From JBMYTN01 sp049604415 (GTDB lineage Bacteria > Pseudomonadota > Alphaproteobacteria > Rhodospirillales > Rhodospirillaceae), in the NCBI GenBank assembly GCA_049604415.1, contig JBMYTN010000038.1, positions 1 through 38,678 of the forward strand: a stretch of DNA of 38,678 nucleotides. Direction: 5' to 3'. Positions 1 to 9,127 of the stretch are shown here, one piece after another. The position numbers were made by a program, and so were the translations under genes. The notes under the pieces are model-generated. The model did no database searches. It was not told the origin of the DNA and was given only the letters and a program-made list of their open reading frames with translations. The stretch's first letter is position 1; every line of letters begins with the position of its first letter.

Positions 1-393
1 CATGCTGTAACGGATGAGCATGGCCTCGCCGTCCGTTTAGCAATTTCACCTGGACAGCAACATGATGCTGTTGCAGCGGCTGATCTGCTGGATGACCTGC
101 AGGCAGGGCAGATGCTTCTTGCCGATAAAGCCTACGACGCTGATTGGATCCGGAGCATGGTTAATGAATGCGGGGCATGGGCAAATATTCCGCCCAAGTC
201 TAACCGAAAAGATCCAATTTGTTTCAGCCCTTGGCTTTACAAAGAACGGAATTTGATCGAACGTTTCTTCAATAAAATCAAATGCTTCCGAAGGGTCGCA
301 ACCCGCTATGACAAACTCGGATCCACATATCTCGCTATGGTCAAACTGGCATCAATTCGCCTGAGGCTGCGATTTAATGAGTCTACGGCCTAA
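1..393 (+). CDS. IS5-family transposase, 3' fragment (cut by window edge)
   Basis: The reading frame is open from base 1 to a TAA stop and shows 130 residues of the C-terminal half of a DDE transposase. The segment LLADKAYDADWI carries the second catalytic Asp, and the RNLIERFFNKIK / FRRVATRYDK block carries the Glu of the DDE triad; both are typical of the IS5 family, IS427-like group (established family knowledge). The N-terminal half and the left inverted repeat lie outside the window, so whether the element is intact cannot be judged. It encodes DNA cutting and strand transfer for its own element. It is on the same strand as the chemoreceptor that follows 480 bases later. Confidence 0.88.
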   Translation, partial: HAVTDEHGLAVRLAISPGQQHDAVAAADLLDDLQAGQMLLADKAYDADWIRSMVNECGAWANIPPKSNRKDPICFSPWLYKERNLIERFFNKIKCFRRVATRYDKLGSTYLAMVKLASIRLRLRFNESTA

Positions 394-874
394 CCGACCG
401 AGATATAGACCAAGCCATTTGAATAACCAGATTATTTTCAGATTGAAACGGCGTTCTATATTTGCCGAGAGGGAACGATTAAAAACAAAATACTGCGCAT
501 TAGAGGTGTTGCTGCGCTGCAATATTTCAAAGTTGAAAGGAATAAAATGTTGCTACGCAAAAATTGTGTAAATAGCTGTTTCTTCAATTTGTCCAGCCTG
601 TAGAGTTATTGGTACACTTATGCTATGGTTATAGGAAGCTCGGGACTATTAGTGTCTGTGGGGCGCAGGTTGAAGACTTGGCGCTGCGTTAAAAGACCAA
701 ATCTGAGCAGAACCGATATCTATCCTTTCGGCTGGGTCTCGAATAGCTGACAGGAACGCAATCTGGGGGGGTACAGCGTCCGAAGGTGGCCCTGACAGGG
801 GGGTGCCGGACCGTGCGCACGCTGCAGGCCATCCAAAAGCAAACAAGAACTGCGGGGCCGACTGGGGGACTACC
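394..874. other. 481-base interval without a convincing gene
   Basis: The interval separates the transposase stop from the chemoreceptor start. Its first ~200 bases are AT-rich and probably include the right terminus of the insertion sequence; I could not define the terminal inverted repeat because the left end is missing. A 64-codon ORF (377-571) has no recognisable motif and starts inside the transposase. A weak promoter-like pair, TTATTG (606-611) and TATAGG (630-635) spaced 18 bases apart, lies about 240 bases before the chemoreceptor start. Nothing else stands out. Confidence 0.5.
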
Positions 875-2560
875 ATGTTGAAAAACCAATCCATCGTTCT
901 GAAGATCTGGCTTCCGGTGCTGATCACCGGCGCGATCCTTGTGTTGATCTCCATCATGTCGGCCATGGCGCAGCGCGACATGATGATGGAGGACCGCAAA
1001 AACAAGATCCAAGGTTTGACCAATGTCGCCATGGGCATCGTCCAGCATTTGCATGGACGGGAACTGGCCGGATTGATGACCCGCGAAGAAGCCCAACAGC
1101 AGGCCCGCGATACCATTCGCGAGATGACCTATGACAATGGCAATTACATTTTCGGCTATCAGCGCGACGGCACCATGATGATTTACAATGCGGCCCCGGA
1201 GAAGGAAGGCTCCAATCTGCTGCATTTGAAAGACGAAAATGGCGTTCAGGTGATCAAAGAAGGGGCCGATGGCACCGCCAATGGTCAGTCCACCTTCTTG
1301 TCCTATGTCTGGCCGAAGCCGGGTACCGATGGGACGGTCGACAAAATCTCCTACTTCGCCGGATTTGCGCCCTGGGATTGGTTCCTGGGCACGGGGATTT
1401 ATTTGGATGATGTGGATGCGGCCTTCACGGCCGTGCTCTGGCAGACCATGGCCCTGGCCTTGCTTGGTCTGGCCATCAGCTTGGGTGTGGCCTGGGCGGT
1501 TATCCGCTCGATCATGGGGCCGCTGTCCCATATGGAAGAGGTGATGGAATGCATGGCCGCCGGGGACCTCACCAAGCATTGCGAGGTGGATGACCGAAAG
1601 GATGAGATCGGCACCATGATCCGGGCCTTGGATGTGTTCCATGGCGCGATGAAAGAAAACCAGTCCACCGAAGCCCTGCGTCGCGATGACGAGCGGATGG
1701 CGGCGGAGAAGGCCAAACAAAAGATGCTGGATCTGGCCAACAGCTTTGAATCGTCCGTTGGCGGGCTGGTGTCCAATCTGGGCCAGGCGGCCAATGATCT
1801 GTCCCAGGCCTCCTCCACCATGTCCAGCGCTGCTCAGCAGTCCTCGGACCGGGCGCAAGAGGTGGCCGGGGCCACCGAGACCGCATCGACCAATGTGCAA
1901 ACCGTGGCCAGCGCGGCGGAGGAGTTGTCCTCCTCCATCACCACCATTGGCGATCAGGTTCACCGTGCGGCCGATGTGACCAGCCGCGCTGTCGAGGAAG
2001 CCCGTCGGACCAATTCGGAAATGGGTGCCTTGGTCGATGCATCAAACCGGATCAGCGAAGTGGTGGCGATGATCACCGATATTGCTGATCAGACCAATCT
2101 GCTGGCCCTGAACGCGACCATCGAAGCGGCCCGGGCCGGAGAAGCCGGGAAGGGCTTTGCAGTGGTGGCCCATGAGGTCAAAAATCTGGCCAACCAGACC
2201 TCCAAGGCGACCGAGGATATCTCCCGCCAGATCATCGCGGTGCAAGAGCAGACCCGGAAGAACGGGGCTTCCATCGAGGATATCGCCCAGATTGTCGAGG
2301 AGATCAGCACCATCGCCAATGAGGTGACCCATTCGGTGCAGGAACAGGCTGCGGCGACCCAGGAAATTTCCCGGGGCATTCAGGAGGCCTCCATGGGCAC
2401 ATCCCTGGTGGCCAGCACCATTGGCGAAGTGCAAAGCGCAGCCGCAGAGACCGGTCGGACCTCCATGACCGTGGAACAAGCGGCGGGCAATCTGAACGGT
2501 ACGGCTGGCGAGCTGACCAGCCGGGTCTCGGAGTTCTTGCAAACGGTCCGGTCAGCGTAA
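875..2560 (+). CDS. Methyl-accepting chemotaxis protein with periplasmic Cache domain
   Basis: A 561-residue transmembrane chemoreceptor. TM1 is about residues 8-30, and the periplasmic region about 31-185 reads as a single Cache domain of the sCache_2 type (NGNYIFGYQRDG, then FAPWDWFLGTGIYLDD). TM2 is about 188-212, followed by a HAMP linker. The cytoplasmic signalling helix has the conserved hairpin tip around residue 400-440 (DQTNLLALNATIEAARAGE), which contacts CheA and CheW. There is no C-terminal CheR-tethering pentapeptide; the protein ends at FLQTVRSA. The reading frame stays open upstream to 803, but the ATG at 875 is preceded by GGGGGA at good spacing and gives the expected N-terminal helix. 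The ligand is unknown. The gene converges on ccmI, with only 29 bases between; a 7-bp inverted repeat (2575-2581 with 2602-2608) there could be a weak shared terminator. Confidence 0.95.
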   Translation: MLKNQSIVLKIWLPVLITGAILVLISIMSAMAQRDMMMEDRKNKIQGLTNVAMGIVQHLHGRELAGLMTREEAQQQARDTIREMTYDNGNYIFGYQRDGTMMIYNAAPEKEGSNLLHLKDENGVQVIKEGADGTANGQSTFLSYVWPKPGTDGTVDKISYFAGFAPWDWFLGTGIYLDDVDAAFTAVLWQTMALALLGLAISLGVAWAVIRSIMGPLSHMEEVMECMAAGDLTKHCEVDDRKDEIGTMIRALDVFHGAMKENQSTEALRRDDERMAAEKAKQKMLDLANSFESSVGGLVSNLGQAANDLSQASSTMSSAAQQSSDRAQEVAGATETASTNVQTVASAAEELSSSITTIGDQVHRAADVTSRAVEEARRTNSEMGALVDASNRISEVVAMITDIADQTNLLALNATIEAARAGEAGKGFAVVAHEVKNLANQTSKATEDISRQIIAVQEQTRKNGASIEDIAQIVEEISTIANEVTHSVQEQAAATQEISRGIQEASMGTSLVASTIGEVQSAAAETGRTSMTVEQAAGNLNGTAGELTSRVSEFLQTVRSA

Positions 2561-2589
2561 TTGTATCAGCCTGTGGACCGCTTCACGGC

Positions 2590-4146
2590 CTAGTCCGGGA
2601 GGCGGTCCAAACGGCTTTGCAGATCCAGCCGAAACGGGCTTTCGGCGGGAAGCATGGCGATCAAGGCCTCCCAATGGGTGCGGGCGGTCGTGCCGTCGCC
2701 CTGGCGTTCCGCATCCAGACCGGCAAAGAACAGGGCTTCCCCATCTCCGGGGGCGCGTTCCAAAATCTCCGTCATCAGGGCAAAGACTTCGGCTGGGGGC
2801 TCGGTCTCCCCAGCGGCTTCGGAGCGGGCAATCAGCGCATGGGCCAATTGCCGCCGGGGCTCGATCTCCGCATCCGGATGGCGGGCAACGGCTTCCCGGA
2901 AGGCCGGGATGGCCTCAGCGGGGCGCTCCAGCACCAGATAGGATCGGCCCAGCATCATCCAGCCCTCGGGATCGTCGGGCTCGGCCTCCAGCTTGGCGGC
3001 CAGATTGCCGACCATGCCCGCAATCATGGTTTGCTCATCGTCGGAAAAGCCCTGGCCCGGCGCGCGGTTGGCGTCGGCCTCGGCACGCAATTGATCGCCT
3101 GCGGAGGGGTCTGGGTTCTCCCCTTGCGCCAGAAGGTCCGGCGGTTGGTCCCCGGCGGTTTCCGGGAAGGCGGGAATGTCCAAGGGATGGATCGGCTGGA
3201 CGGAGATCGGGGCAATGCCGGTGGCGGTTGCGACCTGGGCGATTTGATCGCTCAGCATCTCCCGCCAAGGCGCATCTGGTGCAGTGTCGTTGGACAGGTC
3301 GCGCCAGATTGCCAGCCCACCCGGGGCGTCACCTTGTTGGATCCGGGCCATGCCCAGGAAGAACCGGGAGACCGGTTGATTGCGATCCAGACGCAAGGCC
3401 CGCAAGAAGGTGTCTGCTGCCGGGGCGGTCACTTGACCCCGGGCGGCCATGACTTGGGCTTGACCCCATTCGGCCATGATCTCGGCATTGTCAGGCTGGA
3501 CGGTGACGGCGCGGGCCAGGAGGGCTGCAGCCTCGTCGATTTGATCCAAAGCCCGGCGCAAAGCCGCCAGGGCGAGCAGACTTTCCAGGTCCTCCGGGTC
3601 GTCGGCAATGGCCTCTTCCAGGGCCTCGGCCCGGGCCACCATGGCCTGTTGGGCGGCGGCCTCTTCCGGGGAGCCGGGCGCGGGCGGGGCGTTGACAATC
3701 ACATTGCCCTGCGCATCCAAACGGCTGGCCAGCGGTTGGTCGGGCATGCCGGGGGATCCGGTGACCAGGGCATAAAACAGGGCCCCCACCAAGGGCAGGC
3801 CGAGGCCCAGGGCGGTGGCGGTCTTTGGGATGCCTGAGGACTTGGCCACGGAGGCTTTGGCGGCTGGGGCTTGGTCTGGGCTTTGTGTCTCGGCGACGGC
3901 TTTGTCCCGGGCCGCATCGGCGGCCAGCATACGGCGCTGGATTTCCAGCCGGGCGGCTTCGGCTTGGGCTTTGGACAGCAGTCCGCGGGCGGCGTCACGG
4001 TCAACCTCGCCCAGCTGATCGCGGTAGACCATCAGGTCATATTCGCTGCGGTCAAGCACCGTTCCCCGGCGGTTCAATAAGGGGCGCACCACCACAGCGG
4101 TGATGCCTGTGGCCAACGCAGCAGCCAACAGCCAAAACAGGATCAC
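2590..4146 (-). CDS. ccmI: CcmI, apocytochrome c chaperone of the haem ligation complex
   Basis: The last gene of the ccm operon encodes 518 residues. CcmI (CycH) delivers apocytochrome c to the CcmF/H haem lyase; family knowledge. The N-terminus has a membrane helix (ILFWLLAAALATGI), a cytoplasmic coiled-coil/Leu-rich loop (about 30-75, with EYDLMVYRDQL and EIQRRML), a second helix (LGLGLPLVGALFYALV) and a large periplasmic part with TPR-like pairs near the middle and the C-terminus (PDDPEGWMMLGRSYLVL). The start is a GTG whose GTGA overlaps the ccmH stop; a longer in-frame ORF to 4347 runs inside ccmH and is rejected. It is longer than the two-helix N-terminal module alone, that is, the fused full-length CcmI form. 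Confidence 0.93.
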   Translation of the reverse strand: MILFWLLAAALATGITAVVVRPLLNRRGTVLDRSEYDLMVYRDQLGEVDRDAARGLLSKAQAEAARLEIQRRMLAADAARDKAVAETQSPDQAPAAKASVAKSSGIPKTATALGLGLPLVGALFYALVTGSPGMPDQPLASRLDAQGNVIVNAPPAPGSPEEAAAQQAMVARAEALEEAIADDPEDLESLLALAALRRALDQIDEAAALLARAVTVQPDNAEIMAEWGQAQVMAARGQVTAPAADTFLRALRLDRNQPVSRFFLGMARIQQGDAPGGLAIWRDLSNDTAPDAPWREMLSDQIAQVATATGIAPISVQPIHPLDIPAFPETAGDQPPDLLAQGENPDPSAGDQLRAEADANRAPGQGFSDDEQTMIAGMVGNLAAKLEAEPDDPEGWMMLGRSYLVLERPAEAIPAFREAVARHPDAEIEPRRQLAHALIARSEAAGETEPPAEVFALMTEILERAPGDGEALFFAGLDAERQGDGTTARTHWEALIAMLPAESPFRLDLQSRLDRLPD

Positions 4147-4727
4147 GGGGTATCGTCCTTCATCAACTTGGCCAAACGGGCCTGTTCCTCGGTGCTTAAG
4201 GGGGGCGGGGCGGGGTCCTCTTCGGGTGCAACGTCCGCTGGTGCAGTACCCATGGGCGCGCCAACAGCCGCGTCGGCCCGCCGGGTGCGAAAATAGCGCA
4301 TCATCACAAACAGCCCCACCGCCATCAAAATGGCCGGGCCGAACCACAGCACATAGGTTCCGGGGCGGAAGACTGGTTTGAGCAAAACATATTCGCCATA
4401 GCGCGCGACCATGAAGTCCATGATCTGCTGGTCCGATTTGCCCTCGGTCAGCAATTCGCGGACCCGGACCCGCATGTCATGGGCCAGCTCCGCATTGCTC
4501 TCATCAATGCTCTCATTCTGGCAGACCACACAGCGCAGGCCTTGGGACAGATCCCGGGCCCGGGCTTCTAGGGCAGGGTCCTCGAGCATCTCATCGGGCT
4601 GGACCGCCCAGGCCGGGGAGGGCGGCGGGCTTACCAGAAAGGCCGCACCCAGGATCAGCAGCAGCGCCCAATACGGCACGGCCTGCCAAGGTCGGGAAGA
4701 AGAACGGACAGAACGCGCTTGGGTCAC
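4143..4727 (-). CDS. ccmH: CcmH thiol-disulfide oxidoreductase subunit of the haem lyase
   Basis: A protein of 194 residues from a GTG start that overlaps the ccmG stop (GTGA). It has a signal/anchor helix about residues 18-40, then the family hallmark LRCVVCQN with the redox pair Cys66 and Cys69, and a C-terminal membrane helix (YVLWFGPAILMAVGLFVMM). CcmH reduces the haem-binding cysteines of apocytochrome c together with CcmG before CcmF attaches haem. An in-frame ATG at 4784 inside ccmG would add 19 residues; translational coupling at 4727 fits the rest of the operon better, so I chose that. The tail after the second helix is rich in Asp, Glu, Pro and Ala and is probably disordered. Confidence 0.93.
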   Translation of the reverse strand: MTQARSVRSSSRPWQAVPYWALLLILGAAFLVSPPPSPAWAVQPDEMLEDPALEARARDLSQGLRCVVCQNESIDESNAELAHDMRVRVRELLTEGKSDQQIMDFMVARYGEYVLLKPVFRPGTYVLWFGPAILMAVGLFVMMRYFRTRRADAAVGAPMGTAPADVAPEEDPAPPPLSTEEQARLAKLMKDDTP

Positions 4728-5380
4728 CCGGCGGCTCCCTCCTGGCGCAGGGTTTCGATCAGCGGCATCAGACGGTTGTTCCAATCATCAAAGGTGATCG
4801 GGCCGATATGCTTGTAGCGGACCACGCCCTTGGTATCGATGACGAAGGTTTCCGGCGCGCCGGTGACACCCAGGTCAATCGCCGCCTTGCTGTCCGGATC
4901 CTGGCCGACAATGTCATAGGGATCGCCATGCAATTGCAGCCATTCCAGCCCGTCGGCGGGGTCGCGCTCGCGCCAGTCAATGCCGTGGATCGGGACAAAG
5001 GCTTGCTGCGACATCCGCATCAGCACCGGATGTTCGGCCCGGCAGGCAATGCACCAGGAGCCGAAAATATTGACCAGGCTGACCTCGCCGGTCAGGGCCT
5101 CGGTGGTCAGCGGATCATCGCCATGGGGACCGCCTCGCCCGGGCAGGGCAGCAAGGTTCATCTCCGGCAGCGGTTGATCAATCAGCTCTGAAGGCAGGAT
5201 GCTCGGATCCTTTTGCAGGCCGATGGTGAAAAACCCGACCATGGCCAGCAAGGTGATCAGTGGCAGCAGGAAGGGCAGACGGCTGGTCCAGCCTTTGCCG
5301 GTATTGGCCGCCGGGCTGTGTGCCGGGGTGGAGGCATCGGGCGTGGTCGGCGACGCGCTGGGGTCTGGTGTGGCGGTCAT
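4724..5380 (-). CDS. ccmG: CcmG/DsbE, periplasmic thioredoxin for cytochrome c maturation
   Basis: A membrane-tethered thioredoxin-fold protein of 218 residues. After about 30 disordered residues comes one membrane helix (LPFLLPLITLLAMVGFFTIG), then the thioredoxin domain with the active site GSWCIAC (Cys110, Cys113) and the cis-Pro-type segment TGAPETFVIDTKG. CcmG passes reductant from CcdA/DsbD to CcmH and apocytochrome c. The WCIAC centre differs from the more usual WCxPC or WCVEC, but the two cysteines are kept. The gene starts 9 bases after the ccmF stop and overlaps the ccmH start by 4 bases, implying translational coupling. Confidence 0.95.
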   Translation of the reverse strand: MTATPDPSASPTTPDASTPAHSPAANTGKGWTSRLPFLLPLITLLAMVGFFTIGLQKDPSILPSELIDQPLPEMNLAALPGRGGPHGDDPLTTEALTGEVSLVNIFGSWCIACRAEHPVLMRMSQQAFVPIHGIDWRERDPADGLEWLQLHGDPYDIVGQDPDSKAAIDLGVTGAPETFVIDTKGVVRYKHIGPITFDDWNNRLMPLIETLRQEGAAG

Positions 5381-5389
5381 GGTGGTGGC

Positions 5390-7411
5390 CTACTCTGCAG
5401 GTTGGGGCGCGGGGCCGGAGGACGCTTTGTCCCGCTTATGCCGGGCCGGGGCGCCGACCCGGTGACGCCGGTCGGACAAGGACACCAGGCCGCCGAGCCC
5501 CATCAGAATGGAGCCATACCACAGCAGCGGCACAGCGGGTTCGTGATAGAAGCGGGTGACGAAGGCGGTGCTGCCATCCTCCGCCGGGGTCGGATCGCCG
5601 ATCACCGCATAGAGGTCGGTGACGCCGGTGGTGTGGATCCCGGCCTCGGTGGTGGATTGGGGCGGATTGCTATATTGCCGCTTTTCCGGGGTCAAGGTGG
5701 CGACGCGCTCGCCATCTTTGGACAGCGCGATGATGCCGCGCAGGGCAGCATAATTGGGGCCGTCAACCCGGACCACGTCTTCCAGGGTGTAGGTCCAGCC
5801 CGACAGGGTCACGGCCTCGTTCAGCTTCATGGCCTGGACCGTCTCGGCCTTATGGGCGGAGTTGACGACAACGCCGAGCACCACAAAAGCCATGCCCGCA
5901 TGGGCGAGGGTCATGCCGAGCGCGGAACGCGGCAGGTTACGGGCGCGGCTAAGGCTTTGGCCCAAAGGAATGCGGAACAGTTTGATCCGTTCCCCCAGCT
6001 CCGCCAGGGTGCCCGCCAGCAGCCAGACCCCAAGGGCAACCCCAAAGGCTGCACCCAGACTGTTCAGCCCGCCGCCGGAGATCAGGAAGACGGCGGCCAA
6101 GGTGGCCACAGCCGCAGCGGCGGCGGTCCACATCCGCATCATCGCCCCCTTCAGATCGCCGCGTTTCCAGGCCAGGAAGGGACCAATGGCCATCAGGGCC
6201 ACGGTTGGGATCATGATCGGGACAAAGACGGCGTTGAAGAAGGGCGGGCCCACGGTGACCTTGCCCAGATTGAGGGCGTCGGCAATCAGCGGATAGAGGG
6301 TGCCAAGCAGCACCGTGGCCGCCGCCGTGGTCATCAGCACATTGTTGATCAGCAGGCTGCCTTCCCGGGACACCGGGGCGAACAGGCCGCCACCCTTCAG
6401 GGCCGGGGCGCGGATGGCATAGAGTGTTAGCGACCCGCCAATGGCGACGCAGAGCAAGATCAGGATGAACACGCCCCGGGTCGGGTCGGTGGCAAAGGCA
6501 TGGACCGAGGTGATCACCCCGGAGCGGACCAGGAAGGTGCCCAGCAGGGACATGGAGAAGGCGATGATCGCCAGCAGGATGGTCCAGGCTTTCAGGGCGT
6601 CGCGTTTTTCCGCCACGATGGCCGAGTGCAACAGCGCCGTGCCGATGAGCCAGGGCATGAAGGAGGCGTTCTCCACCGGATCCCAATACCAATAGCCGCC
6701 CCAGCCAAGTTCGTAATAGGCCCACCAGCTGCCCAAAGCGATGCCCAGGGTCAGGAACACCCAGGCCAGCAGGGTCCAGGGCCGGACCCAGCGCGCCCAG
6801 GCCGCATCAACCCGGCCTTCCAGCAAGGCGGCCACGGCGAAGGAGAACGCCATCGACAGGCCAACATAGCCCGCATAAAGCATGGGCGGGTGGAAGGCCA
6901 AACCCGGATCCTGCAGCAAGGGGTTTAAGCCCCGGCCATCAATCGGCAGGCTGTCGAGCGGAATGCGCTCAAACGGGTTGGAGGTGAACAGGATGAACAG
7001 GCAAAAGCCGGTGATGATCCAGGCCTGCACGCCCAGCACCCGGGCTTTCAGGCTGGGGGGCAGATTGCCGCCAAAGATCCGGACCAGATAGCTGAACAGG
7101 GCTAGGATCAGGATCCAGAGCAGCAGGGAGCCCTCGTGATTGCCCCACACGCCGGAGATCTTATAGAGCATCGGCTTTTGCGAATGGCTGTTCTCATAGA
7201 CATTCACAACCGAGAAATCGCTGGTGACGAAGGAATAGGTCAGGGCGGCAAAGGACAGGGAAACCAAGATGAACATGGCGGTGGCGGAGCTGTCGGCCAG
7301 CTCCATCCAGTCCTTGCGATTGCGTGCCGCGCCGATCACCGGCAGGCTGCCTTGCACCAAGGCCAGCCCCAGGGTCAGCACCAGACAAAAATGTCCCAAC
7401 TCAGCGATCAT
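5390..7411 (-). CDS. ccmF: CcmF, haem lyase core subunit
   Basis: A polytopic membrane protein of 673 residues, full length for the family. The tryptophan-rich WWD haem-handling motif is at residues 237-247 (WGGYWYWDPVE), preceded by the conserved GVWGNHEGS and LLQDPGLAFHPPMLY blocks. CcmF takes haem from holo-CcmE and joins it to the CXXCH of apocytochrome c with CcmH and CcmI. The ATG is preceded on its strand by AAGGGGA. The gene follows ccmE after a 75-base gap and precedes ccmG by 9 bases. Confidence 0.97.
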   Translation of the reverse strand: MIAELGHFCLVLTLGLALVQGSLPVIGAARNRKDWMELADSSATAMFILVSLSFAALTYSFVTSDFSVVNVYENSHSQKPMLYKISGVWGNHEGSLLLWILILALFSYLVRIFGGNLPPSLKARVLGVQAWIITGFCLFILFTSNPFERIPLDSLPIDGRGLNPLLQDPGLAFHPPMLYAGYVGLSMAFSFAVAALLEGRVDAAWARWVRPWTLLAWVFLTLGIALGSWWAYYELGWGGYWYWDPVENASFMPWLIGTALLHSAIVAEKRDALKAWTILLAIIAFSMSLLGTFLVRSGVITSVHAFATDPTRGVFILILLCVAIGGSLTLYAIRAPALKGGGLFAPVSREGSLLINNVLMTTAAATVLLGTLYPLIADALNLGKVTVGPPFFNAVFVPIMIPTVALMAIGPFLAWKRGDLKGAMMRMWTAAAAAVATLAAVFLISGGGLNSLGAAFGVALGVWLLAGTLAELGERIKLFRIPLGQSLSRARNLPRSALGMTLAHAGMAFVVLGVVVNSAHKAETVQAMKLNEAVTLSGWTYTLEDVVRVDGPNYAALRGIIALSKDGERVATLTPEKRQYSNPPQSTTEAGIHTTGVTDLYAVIGDPTPAEDGSTAFVTRFYHEPAVPLLWYGSILMGLGGLVSLSDRRHRVGAPARHKRDKASSGPAPQPAE

Positions 7412-7486
7412 CGGGAGATCCCCTTTCCCTGTGCGCCATGGTTTGCCGTTTGGCAGTCTTTTTGGGGGCCTGTGTGATCAGACCCG

Positions 7487-7933
7487 CTATTGGGCTTTCA
7501 GATCGGCACCCTCTTCCCAATGGCCGGAGGCCTTCAGGGCCTCGGCCACTTCTGCGGGCATATATTGCTCGTCATGCTTGGCCAGCACGGTGGCGGCTTG
7601 GAACTGATTGCCGACCAGCTTGCCCTCGGCGACGATGCCTTGGCCCTCCCGAAACAGGTCGGGCAGGATGCCCGTATAGGCGATCTGAACCGTATGGGCA
7701 TGGTCGGTGACGGCAAAGTTGACCGTATCTCCGGTGCGCTGGACGGAGCCCTCGACCACCAGGCCGCCCAGGCGGATCCGGCGGCCCTCTTCCACGGTCT
7801 TTTCTGCGATCTCGGTTGGGCTGAGGAAGAAGGTCAGATTGTCTTCCAAATTGGCCAACACCAATGCCACTGCGCCGCCAAGGGCACAGAGGGCCAGCAC
7901 GACAATCGACAAGCGGCGATGTTTGCGTTTCAC
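7487..7933 (-). CDS. ccmE: CcmE, periplasmic haem chaperone
   Basis: A haem chaperone of 148 residues with an N-terminal signal anchor (SIVVLALCALGGAVALVLA) and an OB-fold domain. The segment LAKHDEQYMP holds the covalent haem-binding His120 and the nearby Tyr124, both family hallmarks. It accepts haem through CcmABCD and hands it to CcmF. The start is GTG, sharing GTGA with the stop of ccmD, so translation is probably coupled. Confidence 0.96.
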   Translation of the reverse strand: MKRKHRRLSIVVLALCALGGAVALVLANLEDNLTFFLSPTEIAEKTVEEGRRIRLGGLVVEGSVQRTGDTVNFAVTDHAHTVQIAYTGILPDLFREGQGIVAEGKLVGNQFQAATVLAKHDEQYMPAEVAEALKASGHWEEGADLKAQ

Positions 7934-8157
7934 GACAAAGGCTCCCCTTCGGCCTTCTGTGGGGCTCCCACCGACGGGTTTTCTGGTGCCGAAGCGGCGG
8001 GAGGTTCCCGACGCCGACGGTCACCGCGCATGGCCTTCATCTGGTCCAGCCGCTTCAGATTGGTCCGGCGGCGATGGACGCTGTCGATGATCAGGCCAAT
8101 GAACAGCAGCGCTGCGATCCCATAAGCGGGCCAGACATAAGCGCCGTATTCTCCCAT
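7930..8157 (-). CDS. ccmD: CcmD, small membrane partner of CcmC and CcmE
   Basis: A protein of 75 residues with one membrane helix (YVWPAYGIAALLFIGLIID) followed by a basic stretch (HRRRTNLKRL), the usual CcmD pattern. CcmD helps release holo-CcmE from the CcmABC complex. The ATG at 8157 is preceded by GGGGAC; a TTG one codon upstream is a less likely start. The C-terminal 35 residues (Pro, Glu and Ala rich) extend beyond the short E. coli protein, which is not unusual in alphaproteobacteria. Confidence 0.88.
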   Translation of the reverse strand: MGEYGAYVWPAYGIAALLFIGLIIDSVHRRRTNLKRLDQMKAMRGDRRRREPPAASAPENPSVGAPQKAEGEPLS

Positions 8158-8316
8158 CAAGACGAAGTCCCCAACATTCCTTTAGACATTCCCTATGGCT
8201 TTCATTTGCCTCGGTCCTGTGAGCCCTCAGGTTGACCATAAGCGCGGGCCAAGGGGAACAGGAAAACGCAAGCCACTTTTTCTCGTGATTCTAGAGCGCT
8301 AGCGCTCTTGGCTTGG
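8158..8316 (-). other. Intergenic gap inside the ccm operon with a perfect palindrome
   Basis: The gap of 159 bases between the ccmC stop and the ccmD start is the longest inside the operon. Immediately after the ccmC stop lies a perfect 16-base palindrome at 8293-8308 (AGAGCGCT followed by AGCGCTCT). On the minus strand it is not followed by a T-run, so it is not a standard intrinsic terminator. It may stabilise the 3' end of a processed ccmABC transcript or act as a protein site. No gene is visible in the gap. Confidence 0.5.
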
Positions 8317-9036
8317 TTATCGCCCGGCCTCCACCATCCGCATGGCGCGGATCTTGGTGGCGGCGATTTCGCCATCAATCCGGATCAGGACCAGGGCGAT
8401 AAAAAACGCCTTGAAGCCCAGGGCCGTGACCAGCAGGGGCCAGAGCAGGGCCGGATCAATGGTCGGGCCATCCAAGCGCATCACACTGGTGGGCTGGTGC
8501 AAGGTGTTCCACCAATCCACCGAAAACTTGATGATCGGGATATTGACCACGCCCACCAGGGCCAGGACCGAGGCCGCTTTGGAGCCCCGGGTCGGATCAT
8601 CAAAGGCGCTGGCCAGGGCCATATAGCCCACATAGAGGAACAGCAGCACCAGCATGGAGGTCAGCCGGGCGTCCCAAACCCAGAAGGTGCCCCACATGGG
8701 TTTGCCCCAGAGCGAGCCGCTGATCAGGCAGATCAGGGTGAAGGCCGCGCCCAGCGGGGCCGCAGAGCGGGCGGCCAGATCGGCCAGGGGGTGTTTCCAG
8801 ATCAGAAACACCGCGCTGGCCCCGGCGATGAAGGTGTAGCAGAACAGCCCCATCCAGGCGGCGGGCACATGCAGATACATGATCCGCACCGAATCCCCTT
8901 GCTGGTAGTCCGGCGGCGCGACCACCAGGCCCCAATAAAACCCGATCCCCAACAGGATCACCGCAAGGCCGATGACCCAAGGCTGGATGATTTTGCTGAT
9001 CCGGCCAAACCGGGCCGGGTTGGCAAAGGCGTGCAT
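8317..9036 (-). CDS. ccmC: CcmC, haem delivery protein
   Basis: A six-helix membrane protein of 239 residues. The WWD domain is at residues 110-127 (WGKPMWGTFWVWDARLTS), flanked by the haem-ligating histidine regions LHVPAAW (His57) and NTLHQP. CcmC loads haem onto CcmE and forms the ABC-type complex with CcmA and CcmB. The ATG is preceded on its strand by GGAGAGGGG, a strong ribosome binding site. It starts 91 bases after ccmB. Confidence 0.97.
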   Translation of the reverse strand: MHAFANPARFGRISKIIQPWVIGLAVILLGIGFYWGLVVAPPDYQQGDSVRIMYLHVPAAWMGLFCYTFIAGASAVFLIWKHPLADLAARSAAPLGAAFTLICLISGSLWGKPMWGTFWVWDARLTSMLVLLFLYVGYMALASAFDDPTRGSKAASVLALVGVVNIPIIKFSVDWWNTLHQPTSVMRLDGPTIDPALLWPLLVTALGFKAFFIALVLIRIDGEIAATKIRAMRMVEAGR

Positions 9037-9127
9037 GGACCCCTCTCCAAGCGTTTTGTCTTTGTCCCCTCTGGCTTCCTTAGATCATGTCTCCTAAGGG
9101 CCGTCATCAAAATACGGAAGAATGCGA

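Noticed and set aside
377..571. 64-codon ORF after the transposase
   Set aside because: No motif, starts inside the transposase frame and no ribosome site.
2617..3837. 406-codon plus-strand ORF opposite ccmI, and 405 codons at 5213-6430 opposite ccmF
   Set aside because: The translations are Gly/Gln/His-rich without motifs, and the minus-strand genes there are confidently identified.
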